Assembly (NCBI GenBank): GCA_032191485.1
Contig: JAVDOI010000043.1
Coordinates: 400,078-464,077, forward strand
DNA length: 64,000 bases
Reading direction: 5' to 3'
From: Leptoclinus maculatus
Lineage: Eukaryota; Chordata; Actinopteri; Perciformes; Stichaeidae
Positions 11,481-23,739 of the stretch are shown piece after piece. Each line of letters opens with the position of its first letter. Positions within the stretch are counted from its first letter, which is position 1. A program made the translations under genes and the position numbers. Under the pieces are notes generated by a model. The model made no database searches. It had not been told where the DNA came from and saw only the letters and a program-made list of their open reading frames with translations.

Positions 11481-12254
11481 GACCCGGATATTAATACTAA
11501 CTATTATATATATGTTATATTATATATATCTCCAAGCACTGATGACGTCTAGCTACGTTTGAATGCACATATTGTAAGTTGCGTTGGACCAAAACATCAG
11601 CCAAATTAATATAATGATGTGGTTTATAATGTTGTTGTCTTTGATAGCATTTAACTGTGAGTTGTTCCTGTAGCACTGGAACAATGTACGTCATACTGCA
11701 GTCCAATAAAACATAGACGAGAAAACTTGAACCAACACCTCTCTGGCAAAGTATCAAACACAAAAAATTGCACATCACAACCTTCACACGCGGTTGTGGC
11801 ATTGAGTACACACCCTAAGGATTTGTATAGGAGATGACAATAAACCTTTCCTCAGAAGAAGATCTTCAGAGTAACCTCGTTAGGAAACATCCGGCTTGGA
11901 TCAGTTGTAGCTTGTCGCTGAATCAACGCTGGATTATGGGCTAACTTTCTAACCCAGATACAGACGGCTCACAGTGACCGAGCCAGCTATACCAGTTTGA
12001 GTTTGGTATCAAACTTCAAAAGAGAACAAACTTAGTATTCATTCATTCATTCCCCATAATGCTCCCATCCTATTCACTATTCATGTGTTCGTGCAGTCAG
12101 TTTTGTTCCGTGCATCATCCTCTTTTGTCAGTTGAGCAACAGAATTTAAGTAATGATCCAGTGCCTAGTTGTTGCTGCGATAGCAAAGTATAACATGCTC
12201 ATGAATCTGTACTGTCCTAGATTAATACTCTATAGGCCCACTTGTGCTTTTTGG

Positions 12255-12516
12255 GAATTAATCCCGATAAATCAAACAGAAAAAGAATCTGCAATAATTT
12301 GATAATCGACTTATCATTGAAGTAATTTTTCTAGCAAAAGCAAACATTTCCTTGACATTTTTTTTCTTCTTTTGTTTGTCTTTGTGATCATTTTTAGGGT
12401 TTGTCGGTCAAACAAACAAATGATTTTATGACTTCACATAGGACAGATGATTAATAGTTCAATCAAATATTTGACAGATTAATCATCAGTAAATCATCGT
12501 TGGTTGCAGCCTGAAT
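12255..12516 (-). repeat. Dispersed repeat of the GCTGCA/ATTAATC type
   Basis: Ends with GGTTGCAGCCTG and is rich in ATTAATC/GATTAAT. The reverse complement matches the sequence starting GCTGCAGCTGATAATTATTC at 19418, so the two copies lie in opposite orientation. The class is not determined. Confidence 0.5.
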
Positions 12517-13880
12517 TACGTTACTTATTGGAAGTGAGCTGACAGATCTTTGTTCTTCAAGTTTATTGCGACTCCTTTTTCGGTATGAAGTCGGGATGAA
12601 AATCTGAGGTAACTCATGCTAATGTGTTTGTGCATGCAAACCGTGACACAGATGTTTGTGTGACTTGCATATCATAAGGAGGGAAATCCACATCCCAAAA
12701 ATAGCATAATAAACTTTTCAAAAAGCAAGATCACTCGTGCACTATTTATAAGACAATTTGTAGGAAAAGGCAGTCTTTTAACACTCCTACAGTTCCGTAC
12801 TGGGAGCCATCGTTCAAATGTAATTAAAACGGTAAAAGACATCAAAGAAAAAAAATATCTCTTTTTCTGTCTAGTGTATCTAGAAATCTCACGTTACTGC
12901 AAAGACATGGTATTAAACAACTTGAAACCCACTTCCAGACATGAAGTAGAAGCAGTCTAGTAGATATCCACGTTTTCTGTACAGGGCCACATGTGTTTGT
13001 TGTGACGCCTCCAAGGAGACAGGTGTATAACATTGTGTTCCCACAGCAGTGGTATTGCCCAACGTGTCCCGCTCTGTTTTGCATGCAAGACTTCCCTTCA
13101 TTTTCCCCCGAGGCTGTTAGGTCGAACTCGCACACTTCTCATTCCTCTCATTCCTCCGTTTGTTTCCTCTCTGAGTAGCTCTCATATCTGCTTCAGCTTT
13201 GCATTTTTGCTTTGCGCAACAGTGTCAGCTTCTAGTTCTTCAACTCACTCAGCTGTCATTGAACAGCGCTCTGTGCTTTATAGCATGTTAAAATGTGTCA
13301 AACGCATGTGGAGGTGGCATTCATAAACCCCTCGGATGTCTAAGCTTGTTCCTAGAACTCGGATCCTCTGGAAGTGTACGCAAAAACAACATTTTATTAT
13401 ACTTCCTTTAGTCACACACACGTTTGCACGCAAGCAGGCATGCTGGAACAAATAGTAGTCTCCTCAACACAGTGATTTCTAAGCTTATGATTAGAATAAT
13501 GGCAGCACTGTATTTGTGTTGCACTTCTCAGGAAGTTTGCGCAACGCTTTACTTAAACACAAATATTGTAATAAATGCATATGTCAACTCTACACTTATG
13601 TGCATTGTTGTTTAGTTATTATTCATAGATGTGAGCCATATACTGCACAGTAGTAAGGAATTGTTTCTGATTTACAGGTGGTGATTTTAAGGGTAAAACG
13701 AGCCACAGGAACCTTCTCCTTAGTAGGATGGTAAATATTTCCTCAAATTATTTGTTTTGAATCCTTGACTTTTATTTCACACCGGATAGTTTAACTGTTC
13801 ATAGCTTTGGGGAGCCAGCGATGTATGTATTTGGCTGAGTTGGTTATGATATCTGGGTGGTGGAAGAGTTAACTATAATA

Positions 13881-14078
13881 TTAAAGGTTCCCTGTAGAGT
13901 TTTAGATCTCTAGTAGCGCCATGGAGGCGTTTCTTGATGACTGGGTCCCTGTTTTTTTATGGGGAATTGAAAATACGTAAAAATCGGCTTTTGCAAATGT
14001 TTTATTGGGGAAGGAAGTGCACTCGACACATTTGTTAGACCTCGAGGACTGAAGGAAAACTCCACAGGGCACCTTTAA
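13881..14078. mobile_element. MITE with 19-bp inverted termini and TTAA flanks
   Basis: Left terminus AGGTTCCCTGTAGAGTTTT (13885-13903) and right terminus AAAACTCCACAGGGCACCT (14056-14074) are inverted repeats with two mismatches. Both are bordered by TTAA (13881-13884 and 14075-14078). Length is about 190 bases with no coding capacity. TTAA duplication suggests mobilisation by a piggyBac- or Kolobok-like transposase; this is inferred from the flanks only. Confidence 0.75.
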
Positions 14079-14723
14079 CCTGTGCAAACTTATTCAACAT
14101 TTTACAGTGAGCCTGTTGAGCCTGTGTCTAAGATGGGTTGATTCTACTGTGTGTTCATTTTAGAAGTTGTGCTCTGCGGTATCTAGACTTCACATGAAAA
14201 GTGATTTGCATGTAACATATTGCTTTGTGATGGAACTAAATGATTAATCTCAAAGCCAGGCCCATGGCTATAGACTAGAATGACTTATCGGTTTAATCAA
14301 ACAACACTTTTTAGAAACAAACAAGGCAAATGAATATGTTTGGTCCCTAATCGCTTCTGGGAAAAACACATTTATTATTTCAAAGAAGGCATTGGAGGTT
14401 TTTCCTGTTTGTTGCATTAGTTGATTGTGATTTGTGAGGTGGCATCTAGTGGCATTTCGGTGAACTGCATCTTAACGTTAAGCTGTGGTGGTTGCGTTTT
14501 TGGCCGAGGACCTCACTCCTTCAAATGCTGCTGAGCAGGTCTTTGGCAGGGTTTCTGCAGGTTTCTGCAGGTTTCATTAGTTTCGGTCTAAACGACAGAG
14601 CTAGGAGTTGCTATGATGTATTTATGTGCAATAAGACATTATGTCATCGATAGAGCAACTAAGGACCTGTCCTGTTCAAGTTGTTGCCCTTCTCACTGTT
14701 GTCTCTCTTCTCTCTCTCCACAG

Positions 14724-14778
14724 CATTTTCATGCTCTTTGTGATCTGGCTGCTTCGCAGGTATCACTCTCTGGCTCAG
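14724..14778 (+). CDS. Receptor exon 2: second half of TM1 and first cytoplasmic loop
   Basis: Acceptor with a long pyrimidine tract (TCTCTCTCTCCACAG) and donor GCTCAG|GTAAAT. It codes IFMLFVIWLLRRYHSLAQ after a split Ser codon, starting in phase 2 and ending in phase 0. The translation of the upstream tract continues in frame with hydrophobic residues back to ATG at 14641 (VVALLTVVSLLSLHS), so the exon may really begin at 14656 or 14641. See the finding on this junction. Confidence 0.8.
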
Positions 14779-16000
<1,222 letters not shown>

Positions 16001-16057
16001 AAGATGATTCTCAGCCTGACAGTAGCCGCCTTCTTCGACAGCGTAGCATATGTCATG
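16001..16057 (+). CDS. Receptor exon 3: TM2
   Basis: Acceptor CACCGCACAG and donor GTCATG|GTGAGT, phase 0 at both ends, 19 codons: KMILSLTVAAFFDSVAYVM. It follows SLAQ of exon 2 directly, giving a basic loop and then TM2 as in class E-like receptors. Confidence 0.9.
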
Positions 16058-16177
16058 GTGAGTTACTCGAGTCTGTTTCACTGAACGCCCACATGGCAGA
16101 GGCTTTTTTTATTTTTCAATTTTCTTTGGTCGTTTTGTGAAAACGTTTCCCTGTGCTGTTCTCTCTTCCTTCCCCAG

Positions 16178-16238
16178 GGTGATGCACATCCAGAGGGGGC
16201 TCTGTGTGACTTCCAGGCCTGCTGGCTAACTTACTTTG
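16178..16238 (+). CDS. Receptor exon 4: first extracellular loop and start of TM3
   Basis: Acceptor TTCCTTCCCCAG, donor TTTG|GTAAGA; phase 0 to phase 1. It codes GDAHPEGALCDFQACWLTYF. The Cys of CDF is at the usual position of the TM3 disulfide partner of ECL2. The intron before it is only 120 bases, the shortest in the gene. Confidence 0.9.
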
Positions 16239-17061
16239 GTAAGACAACTTGATGAACTACTCACTGGCTCCCTTTTAACAATAGAGGTGGAGTAAATATT
16301 CCACAAAGACATCTGCTCAGGAGCTCATATATCACAGTGGAAAAATATATATTTTTTAATGTAATTTCATTGTTTTGGCTTGAGAACAAAATATGCCTCG
16401 ACACTGATTGCTCCGGCTCATCGAGCTTGAAATGCAACGTGGGAAAGTTGTTTCTGGCGGAGATAGAGGCTCAAAACTTATATATGGGTACATGAATTCT
16501 GTTGCATTTAACAGTGACTTCATGGGTATTCTTTCTCATGGTATGGTCATCATTTTAATGCAGGGACTGTTTGTAAAAGCCTTTCCTAGCCTTTGCTTCG
16601 ATTCATTTAGTCAACTCAGCATCCTGTCCCGAAGTTCTCAAAAAAAAAAAAAAACCCCAAAACAGGGAGGATATGTACTTGCCATATACTACAGTTGTCA
16701 AGGGTGTTAACTCTTCGAATAAATTTGCACATCACAATTAGTATCCACACACACCCATACCAAGAATACAACACCTGTACGTGGGAGTCAAGCGCCGCGT
16801 TCTGCAGTTATTGGCTCATTGCGATCTCCTGTAACGATGGTTCACGACTCCAGCATTTGCATCTGCAGGTTCTCAATTTGGGGTTAGTGGGAAGATTTCT
16901 TTGTGATTTGGACCGATGAGGCGGGATCGTGTGCACATTTATTTGCTGGCATTTGTTGCAAATGCAGCTCCTTTAGCCTCGATTAGCATACGGATTCTTA
17001 GTTAGGACTGGCTGCTAATACAAACACTCCACCACGCTTGTTTTTATGGTCCTTAGAGGCC

Positions 17062-17062
<1 letters not shown>

Positions 17063-17120
<58 letters not shown>
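17063..17120. repeat. (AC)n microsatellite
   Basis: About 29 perfect AC units. Confidence 0.97.
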
Positions 17121-17122
<2 letters not shown>

Positions 17123-17591
17123 AGAGACGGATACAGGGTAATGGGCAGTGAGTTAGTGCTGCGGGGGCTGGTGCCTTGTCACCTCGGTTTATCAACGAGG
17201 ATCCCTCGCGCTCAGGACAAACGGCCGCACATAAACAGCAGCTGAGCGGGGCACTTTGTTCTGTCGCGAAGCGCCGAGTCCGGCGGGAGCCGCGTAGCGC
17301 ACAGCTCCGCTTTTAACTCTGACCCATAAAAAATGTTCTGAAATGTGTTTGAAACGGAGGGAGGTGGTAACAGGGGGCCGACGTCGGGACAGGTCGGTGG
17401 AGCCGAGCTGGAGTTTAAAAAAAGAAAAGAAGCGAAGCTTGGGCTTGCTGTCGGGTTATGTAAGACACGTTGTGACAGTGATTTATTGTGATAATGACAC
17501 AGACAGCCGGCCTCCTTCTTTCTTAGTCACGGCACACTATTCCTAAACATCGCTTTAGTGTGCAAGGGGGGGGGGGGTTGTTGTGTGAAAC

Positions 17592-17902
17592 TGAGGCTAC
17601 AGCCACACTGAAACGACCTCCGTCCACACGGTGTTTCAGCATGTTGTCTAAATGCTCTCCGTCCAGACGAATATCACGTGACTGTTCAGGTACACTGTGC
17701 ATGTGGGTTGGTGCCGGTGTAAACAGGAAGTAGATTGGTTGCTTAGTTAAAAATAATACGACAGAGTAATAAAGTATTCTTTAAGAATGAAAGGCCGTGT
17801 TTGATCCTTAAGATCTTCTCTAAAATCTTCCTCTATGAACTCAAACAGACACATTTAGTGGAAGTTTTAGAAGTTTTATTTTTTAGACTTAGTTACAGCG
17901 CT

Positions 17903-17954
<52 letters not shown>

Positions 17955-18724
17955 TCAAACTTACTTTAAAATCAACACTTACACATAAAGCTTTACTAGA
18001 TTATGGTCCATAAATGTGGTCAACACACGTCTCTCACTCGTTCCCTCTCGGTTTCGTTGTTGTCTGTTCTCACTCGTAGCTCTGCTGGTGGCTGAAGTTT
18101 CTGTCCTGCTGGAGAGCATTTACTGCTTTTGTTCCTTTGTAGTTTATCTGTGGACTTCACAATTGTTATGCAGAACAAAGTAAGCATTAATAAGGACAGG
18201 AAAGTGTCCATCACCCTCCCTAAAGCCGCTAACCGTGACTTCAGACGTCCTCCGTAGGGCTGATAACGCCGCTGGACACGCCGCTCGCTGATCGCTCCAT
18301 TAACAGCTGCTTCCTCCGTAATAATGCAGACTTTAACTGAACAACAGCTGTTAATAAATACAACAAGGTCAGCATCGCCTGTAATCAGTTCTCCATGTTG
18401 AATTAACCTGGTAGTCCATCGGTAATCAAGGCTGTTGTTTATGATTTTCCAGGAATCGGTCACGTGATAGGAGTGTGACGAATCAGGGAAGGAGACGTCG
18501 TGACTGCTAAGAACCAATCAAGTAGAGAACGCGGGTGTGGGCGTCATCGTTTCCAAACGTCTGCGTTTACATCGTCCACACGAAGACGCAACCCCGGAGT
18601 TTTCAAACGTATCCGTCCTCGGGAGCGTTTCCAAACGCCGGCGTAGTGTGGACGCTCAGTGTAAACGTAGCAAAACATATGCGTTTTCAAATGGAAACGG
18701 AGTAGTGTGGACATGGCCTGAGTA
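17592..18724 (-). mobile_element. Degenerate PIF/Harbinger-type DNA transposon, copy 1
   Basis: The outer ends AGGCTACAGCCACACT (left) and AGTGTGGACATGGCCT (right) are imperfect inverted repeats (12 of 16). Inside, the minus strand reads GGRLKSRL and, after a frameshift, VLINAYFVLHNNCEVH. GRLK and a VLHN(x)C motif are typical of the end of the PIF/Harbinger DDE nuclease (AFGRLK and ILHN motifs). The frame is broken by stops and shifts, so it is a fossil. A (CT)n array sits within it at 17909-17949. The same element occurs inverted at about 25313-25890. Confidence 0.6.
17909..17949. repeat. (CT)n microsatellite
   Basis: About 20 perfect TC units inside the transposon relic. Confidence 0.95.
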
Positions 18725-18785
18725 AGCTGAGTATGTGGCTCAGATAATCCATCATTGCCTGTCCTGTCAACAGAAACGCAAAACA

Positions 18786-18812
18786 CAACACACACACACA
18801 CACACACGCACA

Positions 18813-18845
<33 letters not shown>
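18786..18845. repeat. (AC)n microsatellite, interrupted
   Basis: AC array broken by GCACAG once in the middle. Confidence 0.95.
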
Positions 18846-18849
<4 letters not shown>

Positions 18850-19310
18850 ACGGAAAGGAAAAGGCCTGAATACGAGGGCAAAAAAAAAAGGAAGGAAGCT
18901 CTCTCGACTCGTCTCTTCCTTGTCTCGGTGAAATGTATTCATTTTTTCCCCTCTGCTGACTTCGCCTTCCTCTCCATTTTCTTCTATTCCTCTCGGTTCC
19001 TTTGCTGGTCCACTCCCCCCCCCCCCCCCCCCTCCCCCCTCGCCCCCACCTCTGCTTATCTCCCTGCGCTTTTCCACAGTTCATCATTATCTCTCTCCGA
19101 GCTCCCCCCTCTCATCCATCACCCTAAGCCACAGGTTTCCCTCATATTATTGCGGAATGGGCCTTCATTTATCAAAAAGGGGAACACAAGCGCGCACGCA
19201 CACGCGCACTCATACGTGTTTACGCACACACAGTAGCATGCTGTGTGGTGGTGGTGGGGGGGGGCTTTGTTGTAATTTGACCTTGTTGTTTTTCCTGTGT
19301 GTCTCTACAG

Positions 19311-19398
19311 ACTGGAGTGCCTTGGCCTGGGTTTGTCTCATCACAGTGAACCTGTACCTCAACCTGGTGCGAGAAATCAGCACCAACAGATATGAGAT
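19311..19398 (+). CDS. Receptor exon 5: TM3 and second cytoplasmic loop
   Basis: Acceptor GTGTGTCTCTACAG; donor GAGAT|GTGAGA. It starts in phase 1 (completing GAC, Asp) and ends in phase 2. It codes DWSALAWVCLITVNLYLNLV then REISTNRYE. The segment parallels the WTVAIALYLYLSIVR region of GPR157. No classical DRY motif is present, as expected for this class. Confidence 0.93.
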
Positions 19399-19417
19399 GT
19401 GAGACGGTCACTTAATG

Positions 19418-19680
19418 CTGCAGCTGATAATTATTCATTTCATCAATTGGTTGATTTACTGATTATGTTCTTCAGTGTTTTTCCTTTTTTTTTTTTTTTG
19501 TCCAAAAGTTATTAACTAACAATGTTTTGAATGTGAGAAAAGAAATAGACCCTTACATTGGAAAAGATAGTGATAGGCTTCTAAATGACTCGCATGTTCA
19601 ATTGATTATCTATATAGTCGCCGATTGGTTTTCTGACGATCCACCTAATCGTTTAATCGACAAATTATATCACGTATCTG
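19418..19680 (+). repeat. Dispersed repeat, GCTGCA/ATTAATC type
   Basis: Begins GCTGCAGCTGATAATTATTC and contains CATCAATTGGTTGATTTACT and TCGTTTAATCGACAAATTAT. It is the opposite-orientation partner of 12255-12516. Confidence 0.5.
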
Positions 19681-19773
19681 TCCCTCGCGCGCACAAACGG
19701 GTCGTTTTCCGTCTCTGCGTCCACCTCCGTGTCTTCCTATGAATGTGTGTTTGTCTCTTGTTGCCATCGTTTA

Positions 19774-19905
19774 CGTGTGTGTGTGTGTGTGTGTGCGTGT
19801 GTGCGTGCGTGGGTGCATGTGTGTGTGTGCGTGCGTGTGTGCGTGTGTGTGTGTGCGCGTGTGCGTGTGTGCGCGTGTGCGTGTGTGTGTGGGTGCGTGT
19901 GCATG
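19774..19905. repeat. Imperfect (TG)n with GC and CG interruptions
   Basis: GT array with frequent GTGC and GCGT units. Confidence 0.95.
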
Positions 19906-20775
19906 TTTGGTCCGCCAGAGCATGTGTCTCCCCGCGGAGCATTGACAGCCCCCTCCCTCCCCCCCTCTTCCTCCCGCCTCCTCCTCCCCCTTTCTGTTCC
20001 AGCCGACGCTCTAATTGAAAAGGGAGTGAGTGTCAGCCGTTAAGTGTGCGCGTGTGCGTGCGCACCAATCTTCACGCTCTGCGGCTCTACGTTTCTGTCG
20101 CTCAAACTCCCGTGAGCGCTCTCCGCAGCGCGAGTGTGAATTTGCTTGTGTGAGTGTGAGAGATATTTTTCTCATTTTCCATGCCTCGCGTGGAGGTCTG
20201 TGACACAAACACGCATACAAAAAAATACCTTTAACAAGTAAGCGGGAACTCCGTGGTTGTGTCCCGCAGATGCACGTATTGGTGCGCACACCCCTTCCAC
20301 CCATCCTTGTTTGAGGGGGTTAGGCCGGAAAAAAAGGTCCAACCCCCCCTCTCCCCCATGGGAGTTTCCCTGCATTGATTAGCAATAAGCCAGACGATAT
20401 AATGGTGTTATAACTCAAAGGGAGACGGCTTTATGGGGCGCAGGGAAAGGGGTGCAGGCTGGGTTGGGAGGGGCGGGTGCAAAATCAGCTCGCTCCAGAG
20501 CCTTGTCAGCTGCACGCCATCTCATGGGTCCAGAGGGACCAGGCGGGTGGAGGATGTGTCTGTGTTCCTGCGTCGGGCCGATCACGCAGGGGAAGAAAGA
20601 CAAAACAACAACTCGGCGCTTAATAGGTTATAGAGCAACGTGAGGACGGGGCGTCAGGGGGGTTGTTGTGCATTGACTGCGCATAGATAAGCCGCATGCG
20701 TTTCGGCAGGCGGGTATGAGGCTCTGCATGCATGCACAATTAGGCTACCCCTCAGCCCCTTCACCCAACCTCCCT

Positions 20776-20807
<32 letters not shown>

Positions 20808-21049
20808 CGCACAGAGTGACGGCACAGCGTGATGGTTTATGAATGAACAAATCGCCAGAGGAGATGGAGAACGGAGGCTGGATGATCTAAGAGTGATTGA
20901 AGTGGATGCAAGAGAGGACGGGAAGTGTGTTTGTGCACGAGCGTGTGCGTGCGTTGTTAATGTGCGTTTGAAGGGCGGATTCTGGCAAACTGGATGTGGG
21001 GGGGGGGGGGGGAGATTGAGCCCCGAGAGAGATTTCTATATGAGCTTGT

Positions 21050-21055
21050 GTGTGT

Positions 21056-21086
<31 letters not shown>

Positions 21087-21095
21087 GGGGGGTGG
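21050..21095. repeat. (TG)n fused to poly-G
   Basis: About 10 TG units are followed directly by a run of about 22 G and then GGTGGG units. The G-run is a possible quadruplex former. Confidence 0.9.
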
Positions 21096-21404
21096 GGGGT
21101 GGGTGGGGGTGTGTGCGTGCGTGCGTGCAGGTGTGTGAAATACAGAGCGCATAGCGGCCCTGCTGTGCCTCATTAAGCCCATGTTGCGCGCAGCCCCGGA
21201 CCTCGTCATCTCCCTCTCAAAAATGCTGCGAGTGTGTGGTGTGTGTGCTGCAGGCAGCGCGTGTGTGTGCGTCTGCGGGGTCTGCGAGCTCTCGACATTG
21301 ATTTCCTGACAAGCCCCCCCACACCCCCTCCCTGCACCAAACGTCACACCACGGACTGGCAGCACTGATTTCAGCATTTATATCTCTCCTCCCACCACCA
21401 CACA

Positions 21405-21532
21405 GCCTCTCTCTCTCTCTCTCTCTCTCTCGATGTGTTTCTTTCTCTTTCTCTCTCTCTTTCTCTTTCTCTCTCTCTCTCTCTCTTTCTCGATGTGTTT
21501 CTTTCTCTTTCTCTCTCTCTCGATGTGTTTCT

Positions 21533-21606
<74 letters not shown>

Positions 21607-21618
21607 ATGTGTTTCTTT

Positions 21619-21649
<31 letters not shown>

Positions 21650-21700
21650 GATGTGTTTCTTTCTCTTTCTCTCTCCCTTGCTCTCTCTCTTTTTTGCTCC
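21405..21700. repeat. CT-rich minisatellite with a repeated 18-base cassette
   Basis: (CT)n tracts alternate with five copies of CGATGTGTTTCTTTCTCTTT, starting near 21431, 21491, 21521, 21605 and 21649. The purine/pyrimidine asymmetry is almost complete. Confidence 0.9.
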
Positions 21701-22172
21701 TTTACTCACTCAGTTGCTCTCTTTTTTTGTAGCGCTTCAACCTTTTCCCTTTTCTCCCCCGTTCTTCCTTGCTCTCCCTGTTACGCACACTCTCTCTCTC
21801 TCTCTCTTTATGAATGTATACGTCTCCTATGTCTCTTTCCCACCCACAATTCAGCTCTATTTTAACCAGCAGCCGTCTCACGTTCTCCACCACCTCCCAC
21901 ACACTCCGCTGTCCATCACATGAGGGCAGAGAGGGGAGATGCAGCGTGCCCCGGTGAAGTCAGAGTGAGAAGGTGTGTGTGGGTGCTTGCGCCGTACAAG
22001 CCCGAGAGGGATTGAGTGCGTGTCAGCCGCGTCGCCAACCGCTCGATTGACCACACTTGGAACAAGTCAGGGCAGGACTTCCACTCTATTGACCGGGCGA
22101 CGCTGTGCGCTCTATAAAGTATCGACACCCACACTGACGCCCAAGACACTGGAGCGCACACCTCATCTGTCT

Positions 22173-22173
<1 letters not shown>

Positions 22174-22241
<68 letters not shown>
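22174..22241. repeat. (AC)n microsatellite
   Basis: About 34 perfect AC units. Confidence 0.97.
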
Positions 22242-22243
<2 letters not shown>

Positions 22244-22676
22244 CGCCAAGTTCAGAGATTAAGATTTCTTAGAAGCCGTCACTGATTCATGTTGTTTTTT
22301 CATTGATAGTATGAGCCTCTCCAGCTCTCTCAACCGGTTTCATTTTTAAATCTGTGCTAATTCGAGGTAAGGCAGCTTTGTCCACAAATGTTTTGGCCAC
22401 TAGCACCCGCCGGGTGAGAATCTGCATCCTGTTGGTGGTTTTGGTGCGGACATATCCTCTGTAAATCATGCTTTTGCACAACAGTGAGGGTAATTATGGT
22501 TTATGTCACCATTGGGCCGCACCTGAAAAACGACCCCGATGTGAGCTCCAACAAAGGGACGAACCGAAGAAGGAACGAATCGATTTAGTCATGAGTGTTT
22601 TTTTCTTCTTTTTCTCAGGGGCAAAGCTCCCCTGGTCTCGGTGCGTATAATGAAATAAATGTCTGCCTTTTATCAG

Positions 22677-22766
22677 GTTGTACCATCTGATGGCGTGGGG
22701 GGTTCCTCTGGTCATGGCCTCCTTGCCCCTGCTAAAGGGTTACTACGGCCCCGCGGGAGCCTGGTG
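22677..22766 (+). CDS. Receptor exon 6: TM4 and second extracellular loop
   Basis: Acceptor CCTTTTATCAG, donor GGTG|GTGAGT. It completes a split Met (AT+G) and codes LYHLMAWGVPLVMASLPLLK then GYYGPAGAW, ending in phase 2. WGVPL is a TM4 motif shared with GPR157 and slime-mould cAMP receptors. Confidence 0.95.
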
Positions 22767-23254
22767 GTGAGTACAGCATCGTTTTTTGAAAGGTTTTTTT
22801 TTCAGCAAGCCACGGCGGATTTTCTGTTAAATGTCTTTTCCTTTCAACGAGGGGCCACAGCGCTGGCCTCGTTCCAGCTGCAGACAGGCTCCCTCTCGCA
22901 TAAGATTCTATGTGATCAAAAATTGGCAATTATCAGCACATCTTTGAAGAGTAAAACTCCGCCTCAGACTCTCCAGTCCTCGGTGGTGAATGGGAAAGGC
23001 ATCATTTGTTTGGAGGGTGGTTAAAGGAGTAAGGAAGGGGGGGGGGGAGGCCGAGGAGAGGAGAGGAGGCGGCGGAATGAGAATTGGGACAGAGCCCTTA
23101 ATCTCCGGGCTCGGCTCTCTCTTTCCACTCTCGGCTTATTAATAGCTACAGCTGCACAGCCCCCCCCCCCCTGCAGTCACACAAGTCTCTCTTCCGCTCA
23201 CGCGCTCCCTTTCCTTTGTAACCCCCTCATCGCTCTCTCTCTCTCTTTCCCCAG
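22767..23254 (+). other. Intron 6
   Basis: 488 bases with a GGGGGGG run near 23038-23047, poly-C near 23161-23171 and a pyrimidine-rich acceptor region. No other features seen. Confidence 0.8.
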
Positions 23255-23293
23255 CTGGATCACAGACGATCACGTAGCCTGGAGATTTGGGAT
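23255..23293 (+). CDS. Receptor exon 7: ECL2 motif CWITDD
   Basis: Only 39 bases. Acceptor TCTTTCCCCAG, donor GGGAT|GTAAGT. It completes a split Cys (TG+C) and codes CWITDDHVAWRFG. Cys-Trp-Ile at this place is the ECL2 signature of GPR157 and the cAMP-receptor class; the Cys is the expected disulfide partner of CDF in exon 4. Confidence 0.93.
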
Positions 23294-23440
23294 GTAAGTA
23301 GACCCTTTCAGCGCCGGCATCAAAGCGTCCCTTCCACTGGTGGTGATGGGGGGGGGGGGGCTGTCTCTGCGGTGAAATGTGAAGGGTTGCATGTCAGGGG
23401 AGCCTTCGGGGTTTTTTCCCTCTTGGTGTAAGGCCATGAT

Positions 23441-23444
23441 GTGT

Positions 23445-23490
<46 letters not shown>

Positions 23491-23530
23491 GTGTGTGTGC
23501 GTGTGTGTGTGTGCGTGAGTGAGTATGTGT
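23441..23530. repeat. (TG)n microsatellite, interrupted
   Basis: GT array with occasional GTGC units. Confidence 0.95.
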
Positions 23531-23701
23531 GTGCGCACACATGTGGATGCGCTTGTCTCTGCCTTGTCAGATTTAGGGGAGTTGCTACACTGTGTATTTA
23601 AGTGTTTAGGAGGGCTATGAAGGATTATGCCTGTCTACTGCTTTCTGCAACTGGCCCTAAGTCTGCCAGGGCTCTGCCAATCCCCCGGCACAGACACTTA
23701 G

Positions 23702-23703
<2 letters not shown>

Positions 23704-23737
<34 letters not shown>
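23704..23737. repeat. (AC)n microsatellite
   Basis: About 17 AC units. Confidence 0.95.

Positions 23738-23739
<2 letters not shown>

Larger units (their letters stand above)
10377..14655 (+). other. Intron 1 of the receptor gene (provisional)
   Basis: About 4.3 kb, mostly AT-rich. It holds a dispersed-repeat copy (10993-11480), a second repeat family (12255-12516) and a TTAA-flanked MITE (13881-14078). I scanned it by eye for a small phase-0 to phase-2 exon coding the front half of TM1 and found none with convincing splice sites. Confidence 0.4.
16239..19310 (+). other. Intron 4, with microsatellites and a PIF/Harbinger relic
   Basis: 3.1 kb. Contains (AC)n at 17063-17120, (CT)n at 17909-17949, an imperfect (AC)n at 18786-18845, poly-C near 19015-19031, and a degenerate DNA transposon at about 17592-18724. 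No additional exon is required by the reading frame. Confidence 0.75.
19399..22676 (+). other. Intron 5, very rich in simple repeats
   Basis: 3.3 kb. Contains a dispersed repeat (19418-19680), imperfect (TG)n at 19774-19905, (AC)n at 20776-20810, (TG)n then poly-G at 21050-21092, a CT-rich minisatellite at 21405-21700 and (AC)n at 22174-22241. A CpG-containing, palindrome-rich stretch lies at 20640-20740. Confidence 0.75.

Noticed and set aside
12841..13326. Overlapping open frames on both strands in intron 1, considered as the missing TM1 exon
   Set aside because: Peptides are not membrane-helix-like with correct phase, and no acceptor/donor pair gives phase 0 to phase 2.
18020..18517. Minus-strand frame of 165 codons
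   Set aside because: It lies inside the Harbinger-type relic; the transposase-like peptides continue in a different frame, so the long frame is accidental.
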